From: Vreelandella piezotolerans
GTDB lineage: Bacteria; Pseudomonadota; Gammaproteobacteria; Pseudomonadales; Halomonadaceae
Length of the DNA: 64,000 nucleotides
Direction of reading: 5' to 3'
Assembly: GCF_012427705.1 (NCBI RefSeq)
Contig: NZ_CP048602.1
Location: forward strand, 1,736,001-1,800,000
Shown: in pieces, positions 9,186-21,813 of the stretch
Layout: every line of letters begins with the position of its first letter
Numbering within the stretch: position 1 is the first letter of the stretch
Translations under genes and position numbers: made by a program
Notes under the pieces: model-generated
What the model was told of the DNA's origin: nothing
Databases searched by the model: none
Seen by the model: only the letters and a program-made list of their open reading frames with translations

Positions 9186-10601
9186 ATGGAACTCGACCCC
9201 CTAGTACTATCGCGAATACAGTTCGCCTTCGTTGTATCGTTTCATGCGATCTTTCCAGTCTTTACCATTGGGCTAGCGTCCTATATTGCGCTGCTCCATG
9301 GGCTGTACTTTAAGACCGGCAATCCTGCGTGGGACCGCCTTTCGCTGTTTTGGACCAAGGTATTTGCCGTTGTCTTCGGCATGGGCGTCGTCTCGGGTAT
9401 CGTGATGTCTTTCCAGTTCGGCACCAATTGGAGCAACTTTTCCCAGGCCGCCTCCAACTTCTTGGGGCCCGTGCTGAGCTATGAAGTCGTCACCGCGTTC
9501 TTCTTGGAAGCGGCATTCCTCGGTGTGCTCTTGTTTGGCCGTGGAAAAGTCCCGCAAGGGGTGCACCTGTTTGCTGCCATTATGGTGGCAGTGGGTACGT
9601 TCATTTCTTCCTTCTGGATTTTGTCAGCCAATAGCTGGATGCACACGCCTGCCGGTGTGGAACTGATCGACAACCGCTTCCACGTACTCTCTTGGTTCGA
9701 GGCTATCTTCAATCCCTCTTTCCCGTATCGCTTTGCCCATATGGCCATGGCGTCTTTCTTGACGGGTGGTTTCGTCGTGGCGGGCGTCAGCGCTTGGTTC
9801 CTGCTTCGTGGGCGCGATCCAGAGGCCAATCGCCGCGCACTCTCCATGTGCTTGTGGCTACTCCTTTTTCTCGCACCTGCACAAGCGGTGGTCGGGGACT
9901 TTCATGGTTTGAACACACTCGAGCATCAGCCGACTAAAGTGGCGGCGATGGAAGGGCATTGGGAAACGTCTAGCAACGTACCGCTGCTGCTGTTTGCCAT
10001 TCCGGACCAGGAAGCGCAAACCAACCATCTTGAGATCGGCATTCCGAACCTCGCTAGCATTATCTTGACCCACTCTCCCGATGGGGTAATTCCTGGGATC
10101 AGCGAAGCTGCTCCTGAGGAGCAGCCACCCGTTATCATCGTATTTTGGGCTTTCCGTGTCATGGTCGGCATCGGTCTGCTGATGATTGCAACCGCCTTCA
10201 TTGGTCTGCTGATGCGTCGCAAGGGCAGAGTGTACGAACACTCGGGCTATTTAAAGGCGCTGGTCTGTATGATCCCCATGCCTTTCGCGGCGGTGTTGGC
10301 AGGTTGGATCGTCACCGAATCCGGACGCGCTCCTTGGCTGGTTTACGGCATGATGACCCATGCCGAGGGCTTGACGCCGTCGCTGACCGGGCCAATGGCG
10401 CTATTCACTCTGATTGGCTACGTGGCAGTCTATGCCGTCGTGTTCTACGCCGGTATTTACTACCTCACTCGCGTGGTACGCAATGGCATGCTGCCTCACG
10501 ACGAGCAGGAAACGACGAGTGAGAACTTCAAGCGGCCTATGCGCCCATTCTCTGCGGCACACACCCCTTTTGACGATGACGTCGATCCGGTCAGGAGCTG
10601 A
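9186..10601 (+). CDS. cioA: bd-type quinol oxidase subunit I, cyanide-insensitive (CioA/CydA)
   Basis: Catalytic subunit of a cytochrome bd-type oxidase that reduces oxygen to water with quinol, without pumping protons. The protein has 471 residues against about 520 for E. coli CydA, because the Q-loop is short, which marks the CIO subgroup known from Pseudomonas. Visible ligands are His20 in SFHAIFP (haem b595), the acidic pair in LSYEVVTAFFLEAAF (near residues 98-107), and the FAHMAMA histidine near 186. The usual GRQPW motif reads GRAPW here. The ATG at 9186 follows AGGAG; an in-frame GTG 3 bases earlier is not needed. The upstream gap (8975-9185) has a small ATAAGC/GCTTAT dyad at 9086-9102 but no clear FNR box. 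Confidence 0.93.
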   Translation: MELDPLVLSRIQFAFVVSFHAIFPVFTIGLASYIALLHGLYFKTGNPAWDRLSLFWTKVFAVVFGMGVVSGIVMSFQFGTNWSNFSQAASNFLGPVLSYEVVTAFFLEAAFLGVLLFGRGKVPQGVHLFAAIMVAVGTFISSFWILSANSWMHTPAGVELIDNRFHVLSWFEAIFNPSFPYRFAHMAMASFLTGGFVVAGVSAWFLLRGRDPEANRRALSMCLWLLLFLAPAQAVVGDFHGLNTLEHQPTKVAAMEGHWETSSNVPLLLFAIPDQEAQTNHLEIGIPNLASIILTHSPDGVIPGISEAAPEEQPPVIIVFWAFRVMVGIGLLMIATAFIGLLMRRKGRVYEHSGYLKALVCMIPMPFAAVLAGWIVTESGRAPWLVYGMMTHAEGLTPSLTGPMALFTLIGYVAVYAVVFYAGIYYLTRVVRNGMLPHDEQETTSENFKRPMRPFSAAHTPFDDDVDPVRS

Positions 10602-10603
10602 AC

Positions 10604-11605
10604 ATGGAAATGTTTGATTTAACGCTAATTTGGGCGGGCATCATCGGCTTCGGCATCATGATGTACGTATTAATGGATGGTTTCGATCTGGGCTTGGGGA
10701 TACTGTTTCCCTTCGCCCCAGATGAAGATTCCCGCGATGTCATGATGAACTCGGTAGCCCCTGTATGGGATGGCAACGAGACCTGGCTAGTTTTGGGGGG
10801 CGCGGGCCTGCTCGGTGCTTTCCCATTGGTGTATTCGGTCTTTTTGCCAGCGCTTTACATAGGGGTCTTTTTGATGCTGGCCGGGCTGATTTTCCGCGGC
10901 GTCGCGTTTGAATTTCGCTTCAAGTCGCGTCGTAATCGGCGCTGGTGGAACCGTGCATTCAGCTGGGGTTCCGGTGTGGCGGCGTTTGCCCAAGGGGCCG
11001 TGGTCGGGGCGTACATTCAAGGCTTCCGTGTCGAAAACTTTGCTTTCGTGGGCGGTGCTTTCGACTGGTTGACGCCGTTCTCAGTGCTCACGGGACTAGG
11101 CTTGATGGCGGGCTACGCTCTGCTTGGTGCGACCTGGTTGATCCTCAAATCGGAAGGTCATATCCAAGACTGGGCGTACAAGATCACGCCCATGTTGCTG
11201 GCGCTGGTGCTCGGGGTGTTCGCCATTATCAGTATTTGGACGCCGTTCGTTAATCCGGTGGTATGGGAACGTTGGTTCGGCCATCTTCAATTAATCTGGA
11301 TTTTCCCGGCGTTGGCGCTTTTTTCGGCCTTCATGGTGTATCGCTCCGTCAAGCGTCGCGATGAAGGGATACCGTTCGTAGCAACGATAGGCATCTATGT
11401 CTTTACCTACTTAGGGCTGATCGTCAGTAAATGGCCGGTTATCGTGCCGCCCAATTACACACTTTGGGACGCCGCGTCAGCGCCCGAATCACAATTGTTC
11501 CTGCTGATTGGCGTGCTGTTCGTTATCCCGATCATCCTGGCCTATACCGCTTGGACCTACTGGGTGTTCCGCGGCAAGGTGCGTGTAGGGGAGGGATACC
11601 ACTAA
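10604..11605 (+). CDS. cioB: bd-type quinol oxidase subunit II (CioB/CydB)
   Basis: Partner subunit of CioA, an integral membrane protein of 333 residues with about 8-9 helices. Its N-terminus has the family signature VLMDGFDLGLGILFPF (near residues 23-38), followed by the conserved NSVAPVWDGNETWLVL segment. It starts 2 bases after the cioA stop with an AGGAG ribosome site, so translation is probably coupled. No cydX-like small subunit gene lies in the 4-base gap before cydD or elsewhere nearby, in line with CIO-type operons, which generally lack one. The call is secure from motif, size and position. Confidence 0.95.
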   Translation: MEMFDLTLIWAGIIGFGIMMYVLMDGFDLGLGILFPFAPDEDSRDVMMNSVAPVWDGNETWLVLGGAGLLGAFPLVYSVFLPALYIGVFLMLAGLIFRGVAFEFRFKSRRNRRWWNRAFSWGSGVAAFAQGAVVGAYIQGFRVENFAFVGGAFDWLTPFSVLTGLGLMAGYALLGATWLILKSEGHIQDWAYKITPMLLALVLGVFAIISIWTPFVNPVVWERWFGHLQLIWIFPALALFSAFMVYRSVKRRDEGIPFVATIGIYVFTYLGLIVSKWPVIVPPNYTLWDAASAPESQLFLLIGVLFVIPIILAYTAWTYWVFRGKVRVGEGYH

Positions 11606-11609
11606 CGCT

Positions 11610-13295
11610 ATGTCAGACCATCCTCCCGAAGTGAATACGGTGGAGGCCATGACGCCGCGCCATTGGCTTAACTTGCTTGCCAAACGCGAGCAGAAACAGC
11701 TGATGTGGGCGGCGGTTTGGGGCGTGCTGGCGGGTATGCAAACCGTCCTGCTGGTGGTGGGGCTTGCTTGGCTGATCGACCAGTTGGTCATTGTAGGGCG
11801 TTCCCCCTGGTCACTCGTGCTACCGCTCGTTGGCCTCGTGGTGGTTGTCTTGCTGCGTTCGCTTTTTCAGGCACTGCAAGAGACGTGTAGTGCTAAAGCA
11901 AGCCTTCGCATTCGGCAATATGCCAGGCAAACCCTGCTCGACAAAATCTCGGCGCTTGGGCCAACATGGTTGACGCGTCAGCAGAGTGGGGCATTGGCCA
12001 CTCAGTCGGTGGAGCACATCGAGGCGCTGGATGGTTACTTCGCTCGCTTTTATCCGCAGCTGAGAATCGTCGTGGCGTTGCCGATGCTGATACTGAGCAT
12101 TGTCGTTTGGCTCGACTACCTGGTTGCCTTTTTTCTGCTTTTATCCGCCCCACTAATACCGCTGTTCATGGCATTGGTAGGGATGGGGGCTGAGCGATTG
12201 AATCGTGATCAGTTCATGGCCGTCTCTCGTCTTTCCGCACACTTTATCGACCGAGTGCGCGGAATGACCACCCTGCAGCTGTTTGGTCACACCAAAGAGG
12301 CTCAGCAAGATGTGTGGTACGCCACCGATCACTATCGTCGACTGAGTATTCGGACGCTGCGTTTAGCGTTCTTATCGTCGGCGGTCTTGGAGTTTTTTGC
12401 TTCCGTCGCGATTGCTGTCGTGGCCATGTATGTCGGTTTTGGCTTGCTAGGATACATCGATTACGGTCCTTCGCCCCAGTTGACGCTGTTTAGCGGGTTG
12501 GCAGTGTTGCTCCTTGCACCGGAATTTTTTCAGCCGCTTAGAACGCTGTCGCAACATTATCATGATCGTGCTGCTGCCCTTGGCGCCGCTGAGAGCGTCG
12601 TGGCCATTCTCAACGAACCCAACCAAGTAGCTTCCTCTCCGTTGCCGCCCTCTGCGTCTGGCGTGCTCCTCGAGCTTGATGGCGTCGATATTCGCTACGC
12701 TGAACGTACGCCGGTGCTCAGCGATGTGAGTATGTCGCTAAGGCAGGGCGATGTGGCCGTGCTCACCGGTGAGTCTGGTAGCGGTAAGTCGTCACTGCTG
12801 GCACTCATGGCGGGGTTCATGAGGCCTACTCGTGGAGTGTGCCGCATCGACCTTTCTATTCCTATTGCTTGGCTGGATCAAGCGCCGTGCATACTGCAGG
12901 GCTCTTTAGCTGATAATCTGCGCATTGCTTCTCCAAAGGCGGATGACGCTGCGCTCGTGAAAGCTTTGCAGCGAGCCGGGCTTGGCAAGCTATTGGCAAG
13001 TTTGCCCCATGGATTGGAAACGACCGTGGGTGAACGTGGTGTTGGCCTTTCTGGTGGACAGGCGCAGCGGCTTGCGCTGGCGCGCGTGTATCTTAGTCAG
13101 GCTCGGCTTATTTTGCTCGATGAACCGACGGCAAGTTTAGACGCAGAAACGGAAAGCGTGGTCATCCAGGCGCTGCTCGAATGGGCAGGTGAGGGGCGTA
13201 CGCTAGTCATGGCGACGCATCACCCGGCCGTCATGACGGTAGCCAATCGCCACTTTGTATGCCGCTCAGGCCAGCTGGTGGAGGTAAAGCAATGA
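11610..13295 (+). CDS. cydD: thiol reductant ABC exporter subunit CydD
   Basis: Half of the CydDC heterodimeric exporter of cysteine and glutathione to the periplasm, which is required for cytochrome bd assembly. The 561-residue protein has an N-terminal six-helix ABC transmembrane domain (to about residue 320) and a C-terminal ATPase with Walker A GESGSGKSS (near 389), the signature GLSGGQAQR (near 480) and Walker B LILLDEPTASLD (near 500). The start at 11610 is 4 bases after the cioB stop; its ribosome site (GGAGGG) is rather far upstream, so a start at the later Met14 is possible. Its end overlaps cydC as ATGA, showing coupled translation. Confidence 0.92.
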   Translation: MSDHPPEVNTVEAMTPRHWLNLLAKREQKQLMWAAVWGVLAGMQTVLLVVGLAWLIDQLVIVGRSPWSLVLPLVGLVVVVLLRSLFQALQETCSAKASLRIRQYARQTLLDKISALGPTWLTRQQSGALATQSVEHIEALDGYFARFYPQLRIVVALPMLILSIVVWLDYLVAFFLLLSAPLIPLFMALVGMGAERLNRDQFMAVSRLSAHFIDRVRGMTTLQLFGHTKEAQQDVWYATDHYRRLSIRTLRLAFLSSAVLEFFASVAIAVVAMYVGFGLLGYIDYGPSPQLTLFSGLAVLLLAPEFFQPLRTLSQHYHDRAAALGAAESVVAILNEPNQVASSPLPPSASGVLLELDGVDIRYAERTPVLSDVSMSLRQGDVAVLTGESGSGKSSLLALMAGFMRPTRGVCRIDLSIPIAWLDQAPCILQGSLADNLRIASPKADDAALVKALQRAGLGKLLASLPHGLETTVGERGVGLSGGQAQRLALARVYLSQARLILLDEPTASLDAETESVVIQALLEWAGEGRTLVMATHHPAVMTVANRHFVCRSGQLVEVKQ

Positions 13296-15031
13296 TGGCC
13301 CTTTTTCGTGACGTTGCGCCTTGGCTTAAGTTACTGCTTCGCCGCCGTCAACAGTTCTGGTTGGGAGCCTTATTGGTTTGGGTGACCTTGCTTGCGGGTT
13401 TGTCACTACTAGGACTGTCCGGATGGTTCATCGTGTCCTGCGCCTTGGCGGGGATCGCGCTCGCGGCGGGTCTTCCGTCGACGTTGGACGTATACGTACC
13501 CGGTGGAGGCATCCGCTTTTTTGCCCTGCTGAGGACTTTGGCGCGGTACGTTGAGCGTTTATACAACCATAGCACCGTGCTTACCCTGTTGGCCGATCTA
13601 CGCTACCGAGTGTTCGGTGATTTGACAGGCCTGGATGATGCGACTCTCAAACGGCAACGTGCAAGTGAATGGCTCAGCCGTCTAACGGCAGATATCGATC
13701 AACTCAATAACCTCTACTTACGTTGTCTGATCCCTCCGGTAGCGGCGCTGCTGACCGTACTCGTGGTCTCCGGGTTCATCGCCATATGGCTACCTTGGGT
13801 TGCTGTGGTGATGGCTTTGGTATTCACGCTGCTTTGGCTAGTGGTGACGGTCGGTTTTGGTTGGATCGGCTTCGGTAATAGCTACCAGCACGTCAGTGAT
13901 CAAGAGGAGCTACGTCGATTGGTATTGGATCAGGTGCAGGCATCTGCGGAGCTGCGTAGCTATCAAACAAGCGGGTGGCATCGCCAGAAAATCCAGAATC
14001 TCGAAGCAGTATCCACCGAGAACCAGCGTCGTTTGGCTTTGAAATTGGCCTTGGGCAACGCCTTCGTTTCTGCGGTGACCGGGCTGATGCTCATCGCCAC
14101 GCTATGGCTGGGAAGTTTGGCGTTTTCGGCAGAGCAGGTCGTGGGTCCGGTGCTCGTCATGGCCGTGATTGCTGTGCTGGGAATGAACGAAGTGTTCGCG
14201 TTGCTCCCCGCGGCGTTCTTGAAACTGGGCGCGAGTTACGCAGCCGTGCAGCGTTTGAATGCTCTCAAACCCCTAGCGCCTGTAATCGACATGCAAGGGC
14301 TTCCCTATCGTGCCGATGAGCATGCCATCCAGCTTGTTTCCGTTCATTACGCTTATCCCAACACGATGTATCCAGCACTGGTCGATGTACAGGCGACGCT
14401 CTTGCCACATACCCGAGTCGTGATTACTGGTGTGTCGGGATCTGGTAAATCGACGTTGGCCAGTGTGTTGATGGGACGTATGGCACCGACCCAGGGCGAG
14501 ATTCGTGTCGCTGGAGTGCCGCCACATCGTCTCTCCACAGAGAGTCGAGCCGAGTATTTCGCCTTTCTCACTCAGCAAACGGATCTATTCGATGGAACGC
14601 TTGAGTCGAATTTACGGATCGCCAAGCCGAGCGCTACCGATGACGAGTTGTGGCGGGTACTCAACATGGTGGGCTTGGAAGACTGGGTAGCACAGCAGCC
14701 TAAGCGGCTCTCGACGAACGTGGGCGAAAAAGGCCAGCAATTGTCTGGAGGTCAGGCAAGAAGGGTTGCTTTGGCGAGATTGATGCTGCGCGATCCATCT
14801 GTTGTGTTGTTGGATGAACCGTTTGCTAGCGTAGACGCCGATACGGCAAAGCACTTGGCCGCGGCGCTAGATCGCTGGCTCGCACGGCGAACCGTGATTT
14901 TCTTCGTTCATCAAACCGAGGACGCGGCGCTTTTGGCTGGGATCGATGCTTGGTGGCACCTTGATGGTGGGCGCTTATGTACCGATACTACTTCTTTCTC
15001 CCAACCGCAAGCAGGCGCGCCGTATGAATGA
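13292..15031 (+). CDS. cydC: thiol reductant ABC exporter subunit CydC
   Basis: Second half of the CydDC exporter. The 579-residue product has the N-terminal transmembrane domain, beginning with two helices and the conserved PGGGIRFFALLRTLARYVER region (near residues 70-90), and a C-terminal ATPase with GVSGSGKST (near 390), the signature QLSGGQARR (near 484) and VVLLDEPFASVD (Walker B). Two adjacent ATG codons lie at 13292 and 13295; GGAGGT 7 bases before 13292 favours that one, which overlaps the cydD stop. Its own end overlaps the adenine deaminase start by 8 bases, so cioA-cioB-cydD-cydC-deaminase reads as one transcript. Confidence 0.92.
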   Translation: MMALFRDVAPWLKLLLRRRQQFWLGALLVWVTLLAGLSLLGLSGWFIVSCALAGIALAAGLPSTLDVYVPGGGIRFFALLRTLARYVERLYNHSTVLTLLADLRYRVFGDLTGLDDATLKRQRASEWLSRLTADIDQLNNLYLRCLIPPVAALLTVLVVSGFIAIWLPWVAVVMALVFTLLWLVVTVGFGWIGFGNSYQHVSDQEELRRLVLDQVQASAELRSYQTSGWHRQKIQNLEAVSTENQRRLALKLALGNAFVSAVTGLMLIATLWLGSLAFSAEQVVGPVLVMAVIAVLGMNEVFALLPAAFLKLGASYAAVQRLNALKPLAPVIDMQGLPYRADEHAIQLVSVHYAYPNTMYPALVDVQATLLPHTRVVITGVSGSGKSTLASVLMGRMAPTQGEIRVAGVPPHRLSTESRAEYFAFLTQQTDLFDGTLESNLRIAKPSATDDELWRVLNMVGLEDWVAQQPKRLSTNVGEKGQQLSGGQARRVALARLMLRDPSVVLLDEPFASVDADTAKHLAAALDRWLARRTVIFFVHQTEDAALLAGIDAWWHLDGGRLCTDTTSFSQPQAGAPYE

Positions 15032-16016
15032 GTTTTTACGTCAACTTCCCAAAGTCGAGCTCCACTTGCATATTGAAGGCACCTTGGAGCCTGAGCTCAT
15101 GTTCGCACTGGCGGCCCGTAACGGGATCGAGTTGCCCTATGCGTCCGTGGACGAAGCGAAAGCGGCCTACGATTTCAAAGACCTTCAAGGGTTTTTAGAT
15201 CTTTATTACCAAGGCATGAACGTACTGCGCAATGAACAAGACTTTTACGATCTTGCCATGGACTATTTCAAGCGTGCCCGTAGCGAAGGGGTGATGCATA
15301 TCGACATCCACTTCGACCCCCAGGCGCATCTACAGCGCGGCGTACCGCTCGAAGTCGTCATGGCCGGTCTTCTACGGGCGAAAGAGGAGGCCGAAGCATC
15401 GTTGGATTTGACGATCGGCATGATCATGGCTTTTCTTCGTGATCGTCCCGCCGATGAAGCGTTGCATGTGCTTGAACAGGCCTCTCCCTATTGGAAGTTC
15501 CTGGATGCTATCGGACTCGATAGCGCCGAGCGCGATCATCCTCCGGTCAAGTTTCAAGCGCTGTTCGCTCGCGCCAAGGAACTTGGTCTGGTCCGTGTTG
15601 CCCACGCCGGAGAAGAGGGACCTGCCGAATACATTGCTCAAGCGCTCGATATCCTAGAAGTGCAACGTATCGATCACGGCGTGCGCTGTCTGGAAAGCGA
15701 TGACGTGGTCAAGCGTTTGCGTGATCAGCAAACGGTCCTGACCGTGTGTCCGCTGTCAAACGTCAGCTTGAAAGTTGTCGAGCGGCTAAGTGACCACGCT
15801 TTGCCCCAACTGTTGGCCGAGGGGCTCAAAGTCACCATTAGCTCCGACGACCCTGCCTATTTCGGCGGTGGATTGCTGGAGAACCATTTGGCGTGTGCCG
15901 ATGCGTTTGGCTGGGATGAAGATACCTTTCGAATGCTCAATCGTTACGCTATCGAGGAGGCATTTGTCAGCGAGCAGCGACGCGACGAACTTCTCAAACG
16001 TTTAGCCGCTGCTTGA
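15024..16016 (+). CDS. adenine deaminase (adenosine deaminase superfamily)
   Basis: Removes the amino group of adenine to give hypoxanthine. The 330-residue zinc amidohydrolase has the metal motif HLHIEG (near residue 16), AHAGEEGPAEYI (near 198; Glu and His of the active site), RIDHGVR (near 220) and SSDDPAYFGGGL (near 275). The GEEGP and DPAYFGG forms are typical of the adenine deaminase branch (yeast Aah1, Pseudomonas PA0148) rather than true adenosine deaminases, which have GEE/GD and NTDDP variants; this distinction is from memory of the families. The start at 15024 overlaps the end of cydC. The rRNA promoter begins only 24 bases after its stop, with no terminator between. Confidence 0.85.
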   Translation: MNEFLRQLPKVELHLHIEGTLEPELMFALAARNGIELPYASVDEAKAAYDFKDLQGFLDLYYQGMNVLRNEQDFYDLAMDYFKRARSEGVMHIDIHFDPQAHLQRGVPLEVVMAGLLRAKEEAEASLDLTIGMIMAFLRDRPADEALHVLEQASPYWKFLDAIGLDSAERDHPPVKFQALFARAKELGLVRVAHAGEEGPAEYIAQALDILEVQRIDHGVRCLESDDVVKRLRDQQTVLTVCPLSNVSLKVVERLSDHALPQLLAEGLKVTISSDDPAYFGGGLLENHLACADAFGWDEDTFRMLNRYAIEEAFVSEQRRDELLKRLAAA

Positions 16017-16040
16017 TGAGGTGTCTGGCAAAAAAAGGTG

Positions 16041-16068
16041 TTGACGCGCGGAGTTAAATGCGTAAAAT
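16041..16068 (+). promoter_or_regulatory. rRNA operon promoter (sigma-70)
   Basis: A -35 box TTGACG (16041-16046) and -10 box TAAAAT (16063-16068) are 16 bases apart. A GC-rich discriminator (ACGCCCC) follows, as expected for stringently controlled rRNA promoters. It lies 219 bases upstream of the 16S start. Confidence 0.85.
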
Positions 16069-16101
16069 ACGCCCCACATCGAACGGCAACGCCCTTCGAA
16101 A

Positions 16102-16113
16102 AGCTCTTTAACA
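16102..16113 (+). promoter_or_regulatory. boxA antitermination site, 16S leader
   Basis: AGCTCTTTAACA matches the boxA consensus TGCTCTTTAACA in 11 of 12 positions. It lies 34 bases after the -10 box, the place where NusB/NusE-dependent antitermination is loaded. Confidence 0.8.
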
Positions 16114-16116
16114 ATT

Positions 16117-16132
16117 TGATCAGGTAATTCAT
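16117..16132 (+). other. 16S processing stem, 5' strand
   Basis: These 16 bases (TGATCAGGTAATTCAT) are perfectly complementary to 17853-17868 after the 16S gene, and the pairing continues with mismatches into GCGCTT/AAGCGC. Together they form the long stalk that RNase III cuts to release pre-16S. Confidence 0.85.
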
Positions 16133-16286
16133 GTGGGCGCTTGCCGATGAGGGTGACAAGTCACCTATTATCAAGGCAAGCACTCGTCAAACAGGCTTCG
16201 GCCTAATGAATGAATTCGTTTGACCCTTGAGCCAAGTTTGGTTCGCTTCTGTTGCTTCGGCGACAGGCAAGAACCGCATTGATCTT

Positions 16287-17819
<1,533 letters not shown>

Positions 17820-17905
17820 ACCGATGACTCATCCTCGCGGTAAGCGCTCACAATGAATTACCTGATCAGATAGTAGAGCAAACGGTTTACGCACGATCCC
17901 CTCTT

Positions 17906-17982
<77 letters not shown>

Positions 17983-18089
17983 AATTTTATCAATTACATC
18001 ATAACCTTGTGCTTTGTATAGTCAGACTATGCGGCGCCTTGGCATGCTTTGTGAGACATAAAATTACCGAGAGGTCAGTGTGGTCAGAT

Positions 18090-18165
18090 GGGGCCATAGC
18101 TCAGCTGGGAGAGCGCCTGCCTTGCACGCAGGAGGTCAGCGGTTCGATCCCGCTTGGCTCCACCA
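18090..18165 (+). tRNA. tRNA-Ala (TGC)
   Basis: A 76-base tRNA in the 16S-23S spacer. The acceptor stem GGGGCCA/TGGCTCC pairs with one G-T wobble, the anticodon loop CTTGCAC gives TGC, the T-loop is TTCGATC, and CCA is encoded. The Ile-Ala pair is the usual gammaproteobacterial spacer set. Confidence 0.97.
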
Positions 18166-18245
18166 TTCTCGACACCGTTTGTTGTTTCGTGACCATTGAT
18201 AAGTCAGACGCATTAGCGTTGCCTTATCACTGTTCACTGAACAGT

Positions 18246-18257
18246 CGCTCTTTAACA
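18246..18257 (+). promoter_or_regulatory. boxA antitermination site before 23S
   Basis: CGCTCTTTAACA repeats the boxA core seen ahead of 16S. The 213-base interval between tRNA-Ala and 23S holds this site and the 23S processing stem, and nothing else I can recognise. Confidence 0.75.
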
Positions 18258-18357
18258 ATGTATAACATGCTGACATGAACGTTTATTGGAACGTTCATAC
18301 GTAATTGTTAAGTGATACGTCTCAAGCGTATCCGGCAATCGTTGTCATTGCGAGATA

Positions 18358-18368
18358 CCAGACCCCTT
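18358..18368 (+). other. 23S processing stem, 5' strand
   Basis: CCAGACCCCTT pairs perfectly with AAGGGGTCTGG at 21279-21289 downstream of 23S. The inner part GGGTTATAGGGTCAAGC also pairs with the 23S 3' end region, forming the RNase III stalk. Confidence 0.8.
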
Positions 18369-18378
18369 CGGGTTATAG

Positions 18379-21269
<2,891 letters not shown>

Positions 21270-21422
21270 ATAACACCCAAGGGGTCTGGTCGCCGTGATA
21301 ACGACCGAGTGGACAGCCACTCGAAAAACCGGATACGCATCCGCCCGCCAAGACGCTGGCGGACAAGAGACGATCACTTACCGCGTCAACGACGCACTCA
21401 GCATGATATGCATGACCCGTTA

Positions 21423-21541
21423 CGCCTGACGACCATAGCACGCGTGAACCACCTGATCCCATGCCGAACTCAGAAGTGAAACCGCTTAGCGCCGATGGTA
21501 GTGTGGGGTCTCCCCATGCGAGAGTAGGTCATCGTCAGGCA
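21423..21541 (+). rRNA. rrf: 5S ribosomal RNA
   Basis: About 119 bases. The terminal stem GCCTGACGA (21424-21432) pairs with TCGTCAGGC (21532-21540). The internal segments CATGCCGAACTCAGAAGTGAAAC and GGTAGTGTGGGGTCTCCCC are canonical. The termini are uncertain by one or two bases. Confidence 0.95.
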
Positions 21542-21550
21542 CTTATTAAG

Positions 21551-21577
21551 AAACCCCGGCCATCTGGTCGGGGTTTT
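21551..21577 (+). terminator. rRNA operon terminator 1
   Basis: AAACCCCGGCC and GGTCGGGGTTT form an 11-bp stem (one G-T pair) around the loop ATCT, ending in a T run. It lies 10 bases after 5S. Confidence 0.9.
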
Positions 21578-21585
21578 GCTTTTTA

Positions 21586-21641
21586 GGGGTCTCCCCCTGA
21601 AGAGTAGCGGAGCGCCGCCCGGGTCATCGTCAGGCACTTAT
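21586..21641 (+). pseudogene. degenerate 3' fragment of a second 5S rRNA gene
   Basis: The stretch repeats the 3' part of 5S. GGGGTCTCCCC (21586-21596) copies 21505-21515, AGAGTAG (21601-21607) copies 21521-21527, and the 20 bases GGTCATCGTCAGGCACTTAT (21622-21641) exactly repeat 21527-21546. A 14-base GC-rich insertion (21608-21621) separates the last two blocks, and the 5' two thirds of 5S are missing. It cannot fold as 5S. It is probably what remains of a tandem 5S duplication, each copy with its own terminator. Confidence 0.8.
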
Positions 21642-21650
21642 ATCGCAAAG

Positions 21651-21676
21651 AACCCAGCCAAACGGCTGGGTTTTTT
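21651..21676 (+). terminator. rRNA operon terminator 2
   Basis: AACCCAGCC and GGCTGGGTT enclose the loop AAAC and run into six T. It follows the 5S remnant just as terminator 1 follows the intact 5S. Confidence 0.9.
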
Positions 21677-21690
21677 GTTGCGCGCTCGAG

Positions 21691-21725
21691 AAGCCCCGTA
21701 CACACCGTGTGCGGGGCTTTTTGCC
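21691..21725 (+). terminator. third terminator-like hairpin
   Basis: AAGCCCCG and CGGGGCTT enclose an inner ACAC/GTGT stem, followed by five T. No gene immediately precedes it on the plus strand, so it is a back-up rRNA terminator or a leftover. Confidence 0.75.
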
Positions 21726-21764
21726 GTTTGGGCCATAACCGGTCTGCGCTGCCGTGGAAGTGAC

Positions 21765-21789
21765 AAAAGCCGCTGATGAGAAGCGGCTT
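21765..21789 (-). terminator. terminator of the xdh-guaD operon
   Basis: Read on the minus strand, AAGCCGCT and AGCGGCTT form a stem followed by TTTT. It lies 25 bases after the guaD stop. Confidence 0.75.
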
Positions 21790-21813
21790 GTCTAGCGAGC
21801 GTCAATTTCGCAA

